DNA from: an uncultured Aquimarina sp. | GTDB taxonomy: Bacteria; Bacteroidota; Bacteroidia; Flavobacteriales; Flavobacteriaceae | Direction: 5' to 3' | Assembly: GCA_947489195.1 (NCBI GenBank) | Contig: CANLCT010000040.1 | Location: 1-41,468 of the forward strand | DNA length: 41,468 nt | In this document: in pieces, positions 25,564 to 34,438 of the stretch | Layout of the letters: each line of letters opens with the position of its first letter | Numbering within the stretch: position 1 is the first letter of the stretch | Program-made: the position numbers and the translations under genes | Notes under the pieces: model-generated | The model's input: only the letters and a program-made list of their open reading frames with translations | What the model was told of the DNA's origin: nothing | The model's database searches: none

Positions 25564-26574
25564 ATGTTTTCTAGAACATTAGATGAACTAGTGGTTCATC
25601 TTACTAAATTTTGTCCGCTTGAATGTGATCATTGTAATGTAAGCGCCAGTAAATTATTGAAAGAAGATATTGAGTTTAACAAACTTATGTCTATCATCAA
25701 AGAAGCAGAAGCCTTAAAGTTTAAAACAATAAGTTTTGCTGGAGGTGAACCTTTTGCTAGAAAAAAATTACTCATTTCTGCTTTAGCATATTCAAACACT
25801 CTCAACTTTAAAACTAAGGTAGTGACCAGTGCTTTTTGGGCAACTAACCCCAATCGTGCTATTAAATATCTTTCGGAATTTAAAAATGCAGGTTTACAGG
25901 AAATCATATTTTCCTATGATGATCCACATGCTGCTTATTTAAAAGAAGATATTGTTGTAAATGCTGTAAATGCAGCGTTACTTTTAGAAATAAAAGTTAC
26001 TATTCAAGTTGCTGTTGAACCAGATTCAGTAATTGATAAAGAGTATATTCAAAATTTGCTTGATAAAAATTGTAAAAACGCTGATCTTGTTATAATTAGT
26101 CAAGCACTTATCAATAGTACAGGTAGGGCTTTAGATAGTGCAGATATTAATCGTCGATTATCTCGAAGAAAAGATCATCGCGCTTTTAAAGGTCCGTGTT
26201 CCTCTGTAATTAAACAAACTACAGTTCATACAGATGGTTCCATTGTTCCATGTTGTGGAGTGGTCCCTAACCTAGAGACAATGCAAAAAGGAACTTATGG
26301 TCAAAAATCTTTATCTCAAATAGTTGAAGACTCTCGCAACGATAATTTATATCGTTGGATAGCTTTACAAGGTCCCGTTAGTCTTTTATGTCAAGTTACA
26401 AAAGATAATGAATCTCCTTTTAATGAAAATGATTTTGATGGCATTTGCGATGCCTGTAATACCCTATTTACCTCTCCTAGCCTACTAAAAAAAGCTAGAG
26501 CTATGTCTGAGAGAATGTGTGATGTTCTCGAACTTCAGGAAAAAATTTATGATGCCATGAGCTGGTCTCATTAA
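25564..26574 (+). CDS. Radical SAM enzyme (first of two)
   Basis: A 336-residue radical SAM protein. C17-P-L-E-C21-D-H-C24 is the CxxxCxxC motif for the catalytic [4Fe-4S] cluster, and G-G-E-P is at 60-63. In the C-terminal part C212, C230-C231, C276 and C295/C298 (D-G-S-I-V-P-C-C-G and G-I-C-D-A-C) form a SPASM-like or twitch-like set for auxiliary clusters. Such enzymes install Calpha or Cbeta crosslinks, epimerise, or methylate peptides and small molecules. It starts 56 bp after the precursor gene, and the next gene begins 25 bp later, so it belongs to one operon. Exact reaction unknown. Confidence 0.88.
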   Translation: MFSRTLDELVVHLTKFCPLECDHCNVSASKLLKEDIEFNKLMSIIKEAEALKFKTISFAGGEPFARKKLLISALAYSNTLNFKTKVVTSAFWATNPNRAIKYLSEFKNAGLQEIIFSYDDPHAAYLKEDIVVNAVNAALLLEIKVTIQVAVEPDSVIDKEYIQNLLDKNCKNADLVIISQALINSTGRALDSADINRRLSRRKDHRAFKGPCSSVIKQTTVHTDGSIVPCCGVVPNLETMQKGTYGQKSLSQIVEDSRNDNLYRWIALQGPVSLLCQVTKDNESPFNENDFDGICDACNTLFTSPSLLKKARAMSERMCDVLELQEKIYDAMSWSH

Positions 26575-26599
26575 TTCTTTAAAACTTAAAAAAAGTAAT

Positions 26600-28537
26600 A
26601 TGATCGAAGTACGGCCATACGGTGTAAAGTGTAATATTCGTTGTAAATATTGTTATCAAGAAAATGAAAGAAATCATGAAGGAGCCATACCAAAAGTTGA
26701 TTTAGATCAACTAAAAAATAAGTTAATTGATTTAGATCAACCCTTTTCTCTTTTTGGAGGCGAACCTTTATTGATGCCAATAAATGAAATTGAAAAATTA
26801 TTTAAATGGGGATACCAACGATTTGGTGAAAACCAAATTCAAAGTAATGGAGTATTGATTAGTGATGCGCATATTGATTTATTTAAACGTTACAATGTTA
26901 AAGTTGGAATTTCTGTGGATGGTCCAATAGAATTAAATCATGCAAGATGGGCTGGTAGTGTCGAAAAAACTGATGAAGCATCATTTAAAACTCATCAAGC
27001 AATAGAAAAGCTTTGTAAGGAAGAAATTTCAACTTCGATTATATTGACATTACATAAAAAAAATGCAGCTGCAGATCTACTATATAAAATGTCTGATTGG
27101 ATTTTAGATTTAGAAGAAAAAGGGATTACAAAAGTTCGGTTACATTTATTGGAGATCGATTCATTAATAGTAAGAGAACAACTTGCGCTAACAGAAAGTG
27201 AATCAATTCAAGCTTTATTACATTTTCAAAAATTAGAACAAGACCATCTTAATACGCTTAAGTTTGATATATTTCAAGAAATTGAAAAATTACTTTTAGT
27301 GGATGATGATAATACAGGTTGTGTATGGCATGCTTGCGACCCATTAACTACCCCTGCAGTACAAGGTTTAGAAGGAAATGGATATTTATCAAATTGTGGA
27401 CGATCAAATAAAGACGGAGTAGGTTTTTTGAAAAACAATGAGATTGGCTATGATCGTTATATTTCACTTTATCAAACACCGCAAAGTGATAATGGTTGTA
27501 AAGATTGTCGATTTTTTTTAATATGTAAAGGACAATGCCCGGGTACATCAATTAATAATGATTGGAGAAATAGAAGTGAACATTGTGAAATTTGGAAAAA
27601 AATATTTGAGATTATTGAACAAAAGATTCAATCTTCGGGGCAGTTACCCATATCACAGCATTCAAACCGAAAAGAATTAGAAGCACTTAATTTATCCTAT
27701 TGGATAAAACAAAAAAATGTGCTTTTAAAAGACCTGGTGAAAGAATGGAAAGCGCACGAAAATATCAAGATTGATATTAACTTAAATGAAGGTTTTATAA
27801 ATCCGAGTAAATTAAGACTTTCATGGGCAAGTAAAGCTGCGCAAGAAATACATGAACAATCGCTTTACTCTTTAGTTCAAACAATCAATAACTTTAAAAT
27901 AAATGCTGTTTATAAAGGCATTATAAATACTGTATGTATTAGAATACCGCTAGAAAAATTGAATGATTACAGTAGCAAAATAAAAGAGTTAGGTTTAAAA
28001 AGTAAGGCTAAAGACCTTACAAAGAATTTATTTTTTTCTAAAAATTCGAAAGAAACGGAACTTGATCTCAATCTACAGGTTTTTAATGACAAACTGAGTA
28101 ATCATCATCATAATGTAGTTGATAATTATAGTCTTAATCATTTGTTTTTGTCTAAACCTAAAAATGTTATTGATTTTGAAAATCAATTATACAATACCTT
28201 ACTAGCACCAATCGGATTATCTATTATTCCTTTGCGTGTATCAAATTATGAGTACTCAGAAAATACAGCCATAGAATTAGTGGAATTGTTTATGACTCAT
28301 GAAAGTGAAGAAAATATCCAATTGCTTAAATCAATTTTGAGTTGGCCAATTGAGCTCACTAGCCTTCATGGAATAGCAGAATGTAAAACGCCAATCTTTA
28401 AATTTATATTTGGAACTACCTATACTTCTGCCCCGAGCAAACTAAAACACTATGGAAAAGTATGGCCAGATAAAGGAGCTAATGGACTTAGGTTTCCTTT
28501 TAGAAATGCTACAATTATGAGTTTAAGTAAAACTTAA
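26600..28537 (+). CDS. Radical SAM/SPASM enzyme with long C-terminal extension
   Basis: A 645-residue enzyme. Residues 11-18 (C-N-I-R-C-K-Y-C) are the CxxxCxxC motif, G-G-E-P is at 53-56, and a full SPASM set follows: C241, C246, C266 (S-N-C-G-R), C300, C303, C309, C313 and C329. The first 340 residues look like a peptide-modifying maturase of the anaerobic-sulfatase-maturase type. The last 300 residues are an additional domain without Cys-rich motifs that I cannot name; it might bind the leader peptide or a second substrate. It is probably the peptide modifier acting on the cluster's precursor. 25-bp and 20-bp gaps to its neighbours indicate one transcript. Confidence 0.88.
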   Translation: MIEVRPYGVKCNIRCKYCYQENERNHEGAIPKVDLDQLKNKLIDLDQPFSLFGGEPLLMPINEIEKLFKWGYQRFGENQIQSNGVLISDAHIDLFKRYNVKVGISVDGPIELNHARWAGSVEKTDEASFKTHQAIEKLCKEEISTSIILTLHKKNAAADLLYKMSDWILDLEEKGITKVRLHLLEIDSLIVREQLALTESESIQALLHFQKLEQDHLNTLKFDIFQEIEKLLLVDDDNTGCVWHACDPLTTPAVQGLEGNGYLSNCGRSNKDGVGFLKNNEIGYDRYISLYQTPQSDNGCKDCRFFLICKGQCPGTSINNDWRNRSEHCEIWKKIFEIIEQKIQSSGQLPISQHSNRKELEALNLSYWIKQKNVLLKDLVKEWKAHENIKIDINLNEGFINPSKLRLSWASKAAQEIHEQSLYSLVQTINNFKINAVYKGIINTVCIRIPLEKLNDYSSKIKELGLKSKAKDLTKNLFFSKNSKETELDLNLQVFNDKLSNHHHNVVDNYSLNHLFLSKPKNVIDFENQLYNTLLAPIGLSIIPLRVSNYEYSENTAIELVELFMTHESEENIQLLKSILSWPIELTSLHGIAECKTPIFKFIFGTTYTSAPSKLKHYGKVWPDKGANGLRFPFRNATIMSLSKT

Positions 28538-28557
28538 TATAATAAATAAAAACATTT

Positions 28558-29439
28558 ATGCATGATCCATTAATTGATAAAACAATTCAATATATAAATT
28601 GTTTAAAAGGTGATACTACTACAGCAATTAAACAAATCGTTTTAGGCTCTTATTTTACAGTTGTTGAACTTACTGATAATAATGTGGGAGCTGTAATGTC
28701 ATATTATAATGCGCATCACTTAATAAATGGCGGATTAAAGGACGACATTAATAAAGCAATACAATACAATCCGCAATTATTAACTTCTGAAGAAGGTTTT
28801 TCTCATCCTATTTTTAATAATTGGAAAAATGATCCTCAATTTATTTTAGCACGCGCATGTATTCTTTGTGCCGTTACAAGTGCCTTATCACAACCTTATC
28901 TAAGTACAAATAACACTTCCGATTTTATTAAACATCAAGTATTTCCATACCATTCTCAGATATTTGAAAGTAAGTCTGCTTTAGTTATTGGTTTTGGCGG
29001 GTATTTACCCTTTTTAATTAAAGAAACATCAATAAATGATATTTATGTGTGTGATTTGTCTTATAAAAGTCGCTTTAATGAAATGAATAATATGCTTAAT
29101 GATTGGCTCAAAGATCACCCTGAAAAAAAAGTAACTTTTTTTGATAGTTTTGAAGATCATGCTAATAATGAATATGACTTATTATCAATTACAGGATCAA
29201 GCCTTTGTAATGGAACGCTTTCACAAATACTTGAAGCACATCCAAATAGTTTCAATATTTTGCAAGGACAATCTGCAGGTATTTTTCCTAAATTTCTTTT
29301 TGAAGCTGGCATAGATATGGTTTCAACAACTTTAAAACCAAGAGGTATTGTTAAAGATGCGCAAAAAGACTTAAGCGGAAAATTTTTAACACAATACTTT
29401 GAAGGCGGATTACCTTTTATTTACCTATTACCAAATTAA
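28558..29439 (+). CDS. DUF4213/DUF364-like protein
   Basis: A 293-residue soluble protein resembling the DUF364 (often called heavy-metal chelation) family. A Rossmann-like segment begins at A-L-V-I-G-F-G-G-Y-L (141-150), C-D-L-S-Y-K follows, then the family-typical I-T-G-S-S-L-C-N-G-T-L at 211-221 and G-I-D-M-V-S-T-T. The N-terminal half (1-130) fits the associated DUF4213 domain. Known members are poorly understood; metal binding has been suggested from structure and gene context. Here it would act in making, or handing over, a modified amino acid or a metal-linked product of the two radical SAM enzymes. The next gene begins 18 bp later. Confidence 0.75.
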   Translation: MHDPLIDKTIQYINCLKGDTTTAIKQIVLGSYFTVVELTDNNVGAVMSYYNAHHLINGGLKDDINKAIQYNPQLLTSEEGFSHPIFNNWKNDPQFILARACILCAVTSALSQPYLSTNNTSDFIKHQVFPYHSQIFESKSALVIGFGGYLPFLIKETSINDIYVCDLSYKSRFNEMNNMLNDWLKDHPEKKVTFFDSFEDHANNEYDLLSITGSSLCNGTLSQILEAHPNSFNILQGQSAGIFPKFLFEAGIDMVSTTLKPRGIVKDAQKDLSGKFLTQYFEGGLPFIYLLPN

Positions 29440-29457
29440 TTTATAGTTATTTAATAA

Positions 29458-30606
29458 ATGTCTAAAAAACTAGAAATTTTACCTTTTACAAATGATTCAG
29501 ATACCTATCCACGTAATGTGAATACAAGATTGTTACTGTATTGTTGTTCTTATAAAAAAACTGAACCCGCTTTTGTTTTTGATTTAGAACGAATAAAATC
29601 TAATTATAAAATTATCCAACAAGCTTTTAAAGGGAGCAATATTTATTATGCGCTAAAAGCTAATTCAGAAGTAAGTATTTTAAAAACACTAAAAAATAGT
29701 GGGGCTAATTTTGAAACAGCTAGTTTAGGTGAAGTGCAAAGACTTATTGATCTAAAAATTGAGCCTCAAAAAATAATTTATAGTAATCCTTGTAAAAGTA
29801 AAAAAGACATCATTACTCTTGCTAATTTGGGAATTAACTATTTCAGTTTTGAAAATATTGAAGATCTAGATAGGTTAATCAACCTTGTACCAAAGGGAGT
29901 TTTCGTATTACGACTCAATCTTAATGAAATAGACCCAATCCATATAAATTATGGATCTACATGGGATTATATAAATACTAAAATTTTATCAAACTCACGA
30001 TATGCAAATGCAATTCAAGGAATTACTTATTATGGTTTGCATGACATCGGACTTAAATGTTGTGATAAATTACTTTCGACAAATAAATTACCTCATATTA
30101 AATTTATTAATATCGGTGGTGCTGTTCAATATGAGGGTCTTATAGAAGATTTAGATGCGGGCTACTATAATGATGGATTAAAAGTTTTTACTAAAAAATT
30201 AAAAAACTTAAAAGACAAATTTAAAATAGATGTTATTGTTGAACCAGGTACGGCTGTTTTATACAACGCTTGCAATGCAGTGAGTAGCATAAAATATGTG
30301 AATAACTTTTGTACGGGAACTTTAAATTACCATCTAGATTTAGGACCAACTCTTGGACTTAGAAAACCGCCTAGTGTTGCTTATGTGTTAAGAAAAAATT
30401 CTTCTGAAATAATTATGGATGAAGCCAATATATTAGATGCTGCATGTTCTCAACGAAGTATTGGTAAAATTGGAAGCCATGAACGTTTTAATGAAGGAGA
30501 TCAATTTATTTTTCCAAATGTTGGAATGTATTCTACGATGTATATATGTGATTTTCACCTTTTACAGAAACCTAAAATAGTATTTTTACCTTCAAAAAAT
30601 ACTTAA
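29458..30606 (+). CDS. Ornithine/diaminopimelate decarboxylase-like PLP enzyme
   Basis: A 382-residue fold-type III PLP enzyme. Y-Y-A-L-K67-A-N has the PLP lysine, followed by F-E-T-A-S-L-G-E-V, I-I-Y-S-N-P-C-K-S-K, N-I-G-G-A-V, V-E-P-G-T-A-V and the C-terminal F-P-N-V-G-M-Y-S. Differences from ornithine or diaminopimelate decarboxylase are marked: the E-P-G-R phosphate-binding Arg is Thr, the H-V-G-S loop reads L-H-D-I-G-L, and the G-P-T-C-D-x-x-D catalytic Cys block is L-D-A-A-C-S-Q-R-S. It probably works on an unusual amino acid or peptide end produced by the cluster. It is the last gene; no T-rich terminator was seen on its strand. Confidence 0.82.
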   Translation: MSKKLEILPFTNDSDTYPRNVNTRLLLYCCSYKKTEPAFVFDLERIKSNYKIIQQAFKGSNIYYALKANSEVSILKTLKNSGANFETASLGEVQRLIDLKIEPQKIIYSNPCKSKKDIITLANLGINYFSFENIEDLDRLINLVPKGVFVLRLNLNEIDPIHINYGSTWDYINTKILSNSRYANAIQGITYYGLHDIGLKCCDKLLSTNKLPHIKFINIGGAVQYEGLIEDLDAGYYNDGLKVFTKKLKNLKDKFKIDVIVEPGTAVLYNACNAVSSIKYVNNFCTGTLNYHLDLGPTLGLRKPPSVAYVLRKNSSEIIMDEANILDAACSQRSIGKIGSHERFNEGDQFIFPNVGMYSTMYICDFHLLQKPKIVFLPSKNT

Positions 30607-30657
30607 ACGAATAAGATCTAAAACTTGATACTTCATAAAAGTTAATACTATTTTAAA

Positions 30658-30699
30658 CAAAAAGAAAAACAAAAAGAGGCTGTACAATCATACAGCCTC
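30658..30699 (-). terminator. Rho-independent terminator of the serine protease gene
   Basis: GAGGCTGTA (30676-30684) and TACAGCCTC (30691-30699) form a perfect 9-bp stem with a 6-nt loop. The T-rich tail is on the minus strand (30658-30675), so it ends the leftward gene at 30801, not the radical SAM operon. Confidence 0.82.
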
Positions 30700-30800
30700 A
30701 TAGCAATCAGGTAAGTAACTTGTCTAATTTTTACTCTTTATCCTAATCCTAGTTTCGTTTATTTTTTTATAGTTACCCTCTCTTTTCTGGTTTAACTAAA

Positions 30801-31541
30801 TCAATCTAATTCAATAATAAAATCCATGGCATTTTTTATACTAGTAGCTTGTAAAACTATTTCCTTAGTTTGTTCGTTTTCGCCACCAGAACTTACTAAA
30901 CCAACCACTTTTCCTGTTTTATCTACTACTGGAGCCCCACTTAGTCCTCCTAAGCCTTTAGGGCCATTTATTTGTATTAGATTATAATAGTTTCCTTCAG
31001 CTTTATCAAATTTATATTTATAAAATCGTTGCTTTTCTAACGTATCCTTATATGTCCAACCTACGGCATATAAAATTTCATCTTTTATTAAAGGTTTTTT
31101 TCTAAATTTTAAGGGAATATTTTTTGAGTTATTTTCTTTAACCGAAAATACCAACCAATCATTATAGGTATTCCAATGTGTATCCATATAACTCCAGGTA
31201 AGTGAATCTTTTTTATTCGTATTCAATAATTTATCAAGCACCACATATGAGGTACTATCATTTTTAGGATGTAATTTCCATTGTTTTAATTCCCCTTCAA
31301 AATCAACAAACTTCATTTGATCTGTCTTAGCAATCATCAATACATGCTTTGCCGTAATAGCATAATCTTTATTTTTATAGCGAACCAAAAAACCATTACC
31401 AGCATTTGGATTACTAAATTTTGTATTTGTATAGGAGACATTATTGATAAGTCCTATGGCACGATTTTCAAGTTTTTCTGTAGTGGAACAACTCATCAAA
31501 AGTGCTACAAAAATTGCTGCGGTTGCTATAATTATTTTCAT
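30801..31541 (-). CDS. Lipoprotein trypsin-like serine protease
   Basis: A 246-residue protein with a lipoprotein signal (Leu-rich, then S-C-S at Cys18). The trypsin-like triad is visible: H66 in A-I-T-A-K-H-V, D128 in N-D-W-L-V-F, and S201 in G-L-S-G-A-P. It lacks a PDZ domain, unlike HtrA, and the K-H context of the His differs from the usual A-H. It is anchored in a membrane and faces the periplasm or the surface; the substrate is unknown. Divergent from the LytS-type kinase gene across a 230-bp gap. Confidence 0.82.
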   Translation of the reverse strand: MKIIIATAAIFVALLMSCSTTEKLENRAIGLINNVSYTNTKFSNPNAGNGFLVRYKNKDYAITAKHVLMIAKTDQMKFVDFEGELKQWKLHPKNDSTSYVVLDKLLNTNKKDSLTWSYMDTHWNTYNDWLVFSVKENNSKNIPLKFRKKPLIKDEILYAVGWTYKDTLEKQRFYKYKFDKAEGNYYNLIQINGPKGLGGLSGAPVVDKTGKVVGLVSSGGENEQTKEIVLQATSIKNAMDFIIELD

Positions 31542-31772
31542 TAATTATTGATTATAAAGTTTTATTTCATGTTAAATTTATGAATATATATGGCTTGTTT
31601 TTTTATAGTATAAGTATGCATCATATATGTCGCTGTATATTAAAAAAGTAACGATGTATCAGCTTATGTATATACTTTATTGTTTTTTATAGCTACTTAA
31701 CACCTGTTCAGCATTATTTTTAAAATCTTTCAAGAGATTCTTCTACATTTATGTGCTTAGAAAAAGAAAATT

Positions 31773-32798
31773 ATGAACTTCATTAAAAAAAGAGTTTTTT
31801 TACATATCCTTTTTTGGATAGGAATTTTCGTGTTTTACATTTCGTCGACCGTTACTAGAGAATTGTTCGAACAATCTCTTATAACCAATTTGTTTAAGCT
31901 TCCCTTGCTTATGTTTGCTGCCTATAGCTTTAACTATTGGCAAGTCCCCGTTTTTTTGAAACAAAAAAAATACACAACCTTTATAATTTCTATGATTATT
32001 GTGGTCTTTTCATTGGTTACTATATTTCGATTTATGGGTTATTTTTATCTCGATCAATTTTGCGAATATGGACCTTATCCTCTATTGAGTTTTGCTGATT
32101 TCCCGATTTATATGTTAACGTTTCATTTGCCGGCATTAATCATGTATTTTTATAAAACAAATAAAGAACAAGAATTAGAAAAGAAAAAAATAATTCAATT
32201 AGAAAAAGAAAAAATTGCTACAGAACTTAAATATTTAAAAGCACAACTCAATCCACACTTTTTATTTAACACATTAAATAATTTGTATTCATATGTGATT
32301 ACGAAATCACCCAAAGCACCTGATATGGTACTACAACTTTCAGAAATTTTGGATTATATTTTATACAAAAGTCAGCAGCCAACTGTATCCTTAACAGAAG
32401 AAATTCATACTATAGAAAATTATATTGCATTAGAACAAATTAAATATGCCGAACGATTACAAGTCAGTTTTGAAAAAGATAAGTTTACTAATAATCATTT
32501 AATAACACCACTCATACTTTTATCGGTAGTTGAAAATGCTTTTAAACATGGAGTAAGTGGTAGTATCACCAAATCGAAAGTTAAAATTGCACTAAAACAA
32601 ACAGAAAATGGGATTAATTTTAGCGTTTGGAATACAAAAACAGATACTATTCACAATTTAACAGATACATACAAAAGTGGTATAGGCTTAACTAATATCA
32701 AACGACAATTAGATTTAATATATCCTAATAAACACACTTTAGAAACAAACGAAACAAAGGTTGCCTTTGAATTAAAACTGACCTTAAAAATAGATTAA
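31773..32798 (+). CDS. LytS/YehU-family sensor histidine kinase
   Basis: A 341-residue kinase: four membrane segments in the first 125 residues (about 9-25, 38-55, 67-90, 105-125), a coiled-coil linker (130-153), then the His_kinase domain with L-K-A-Q-L-N-P-H162-F-L-F-N-T-L-N-N and the ATP-binding parts V-E-N-A-F-K-H-G (253-260) and G-I-G-L-T-N-I-K-R-Q-L. It phosphorylates the LytTR regulator encoded 1 bp downstream. The membrane part has no recognisable ligand domain, so its signal is unknown. Confidence 0.93.
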   Translation: MNFIKKRVFLHILFWIGIFVFYISSTVTRELFEQSLITNLFKLPLLMFAAYSFNYWQVPVFLKQKKYTTFIISMIIVVFSLVTIFRFMGYFYLDQFCEYGPYPLLSFADFPIYMLTFHLPALIMYFYKTNKEQELEKKKIIQLEKEKIATELKYLKAQLNPHFLFNTLNNLYSYVITKSPKAPDMVLQLSEILDYILYKSQQPTVSLTEEIHTIENYIALEQIKYAERLQVSFEKDKFTNNHLITPLILLSVVENAFKHGVSGSITKSKVKIALKQTENGINFSVWNTKTDTIHNLTDTYKSGIGLTNIKRQLDLIYPNKHTLETNETKVAFELKLTLKID

Positions 32799-32799
32799 T

Positions 32800-33507
32800 A
32801 TGGTACAATGCCTTATCGTAGATGATGAATCTCCTGCAATTGATTTGTTAAAAAATCATATAAAAGCATTTAGTGATTTAGAAATTATTGCTAGCTGTTA
32901 TAGTGCTATTGAAGCCTTTGAAATTGTAAAAAAAGAGCACGTCGATTTAATTTTTTTAGATATCGAAATGCCTGTATTAACGGGGTTAGATTTTCTTAAA
33001 ACCCTTAAAAAAGCACCTAAAGTAATTATTACCACAGCTTATCGGGAATATGCTGTGGAAGGTTATGATTTGGATGTGGTTGATTATTTACTAAAACCCA
33101 TATCATTCAACAGGTTTGTAAAAGCCATTGATCGGTATTATGAACGATTACCTGTAACTCCTTCTTTAACAGCAACTAGCACAAAAGAAATAGTTAATGA
33201 ATCGTTTATTTATGTAAATGTGAATAAAAAAAATATTAAAATAGTATTTAATGATATCCTATATATTGAAAGCTTAAAAGATTACATTAGAATACATACC
33301 CAACACAAAAAAATAGTAGTTAAAAGTAATATTGGAAAAATAGAATCACAACTACCTATTAGCCTATTTATTCGTACGCACCGTTCTTATATAGTTGCTT
33401 TAAACAAAATTACTGCATATACCCAAAAAGATATAGAAATTGGAGCTATAGAAATCCCTATTGGAACTAGTTACTCCAACCAAGTACATGCATTAGTGTC
33501 TTCATAA
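32800..33507 (+). CDS. LytTR-family response regulator
   Basis: A 235-residue regulator with a receiver domain (1-120; acid pocket V-D-D-E at 7-10, phosphoacceptor D54 in F-L-D-I-E-M-P, and K98 in L-L-K-P) and a LytTR DNA-binding domain (about 135-235; F-I-Y-V-N-V, I-L-Y-I-E-S-L-K-D-Y, F-I-R-T-H-R-S-Y-I-V). It is co-transcribed with the kinase 1 bp upstream. A 12-bp palindrome TTAACATGTTAA lies just after the gene at 33508-33519. Confidence 0.94.
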   Translation: MVQCLIVDDESPAIDLLKNHIKAFSDLEIIASCYSAIEAFEIVKKEHVDLIFLDIEMPVLTGLDFLKTLKKAPKVIITTAYREYAVEGYDLDVVDYLLKPISFNRFVKAIDRYYERLPVTPSLTATSTKEIVNESFIYVNVNKKNIKIVFNDILYIESLKDYIRIHTQHKKIVVKSNIGKIESQLPISLFIRTHRSYIVALNKITAYTQKDIEIGAIEIPIGTSYSNQVHALVSS

Positions 33508-33702
33508 TTAACATGTTAAAAGTAATCCTTATTCTTTTGTATCTATAAAAACAATCTCTATAGAATTATTTTGACCAGTTTTAGTCATACTAAACATACA
33601 CTTACTGTCAAAATCAAAACTTGAAGTGTAATTAGATGTCAAACTTCAATTTTAATTCAAGGAACAAAACTGTAACCCTAATTAAACCTATAGTCTAACT
33701 TT

Positions 33703-34200
33703 TCAAAAATTAAAGCGAATCACTACATCTGGTGTAAGTCGTAATGATTGTTTTTCAAAACTTTCAATAATGATTTCGTCTGTACCAACTTCGGTTAATC
33801 CTTGATCAATGGTATTGTTTCGATTATAAATATTGCGTAATGAAAAGCCTAGCACTATACCCCATGGATTTTTCGTTTTAAAATCAAATCGATATATCAT
33901 AGAAGCATCTAATCTATGGTAATCTTTAAATCGAGATCCATTAATTCCATTAGTAGGAATTCTATTGCCTGCGAATCCATTTTCATCTGGTATAAACCTA
34001 GTATAGGGACTTCCTGTAGCAAAATTCCATCCTAAAGCAAATTCAAATTGATTCACTTTAAGTGTCTGAGAAATATTCAATACATGTTGCTGATTAAAAT
34101 TACTAGGAAATGATTGTTTTTGCAATGTAGGAAAATTAACAATGGTTTTACTAAACGAATATCCTATCCAAAAGCGATAATTTTTAATTCTCTTTTTTAT
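33703..34200 (-). pseudogene. C-terminal fragment of a TonB-dependent receptor
   Basis: Reading leftward from about 34200, the frame codes R-I-K-N-Y-R-F-W-I-G-Y-S-F-S-K-T then V-N-Q-F-E-F-A-L-G-W-N-F-A-T-G-S-P-Y-T, a match to the last strands of a TonB receptor barrel, and ends with a terminal Phe as barrels do. About 165 residues remain of some 800. The open frame continues upstream to 34290 only by reading a different gene (an ECF sigma factor) out of frame. There is no signal peptide or plug. It is a relic left by a deletion and cannot make a receptor. Confidence 0.8.
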
Positions 34201-34309
34201 CAAAGTCACCATATTTATAATAGAGACAGTAACATATTTTTTCGGCATGCTCATGGTACAATTGTTCGTATACTTTTTCCTCACAAACACTAATCTCTTT
34301 CTCTGGCAT
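34184..34309 (-). pseudogene. N-terminal remnant of an ECF sigma factor
   Basis: From an ATG at 34309, 41 codons encode a chain with C-E-E-K-V-Y-E-Q-L-Y-H-E-H-A-E-K then L-Y-Y-K-Y-G-D-F-D-K-K-E, the start of sigma-70 region 2 in Bacteroidota ECF factors, then stop at the point where the TonB receptor remnant takes over in another frame. The sigma gene normally continues for about 130 more residues and is followed by a FecR anti-sigma gene and a TonB receptor, all absent here. Similarity is by eye. Confidence 0.7.
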
Positions 34310-34438
34310 TTTCAAAAATTTAAGTCAGTTTATATTATAATGTAAAGTATTCATTGAATTATAACTAATTGTAATATCTCTAAAATAAATAAACATCGAA
34401 ATACCCTACCAAAAATTTAAAAGACGAAGTACTCAAAA

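Noticed and set aside
29458..30606. Housekeeping diaminopimelate or ornithine decarboxylase
   Set aside because: Active-site motifs are changed and it is coupled to the radical SAM genes, not to lysine or polyamine genes.
30676..30699. Hairpin after the PLP enzyme as terminator of the radical SAM operon
   Set aside because: The T-rich side is on the minus strand; after the plus-strand stem comes ATAGCAATC. It is called as terminator of the leftward protease gene.
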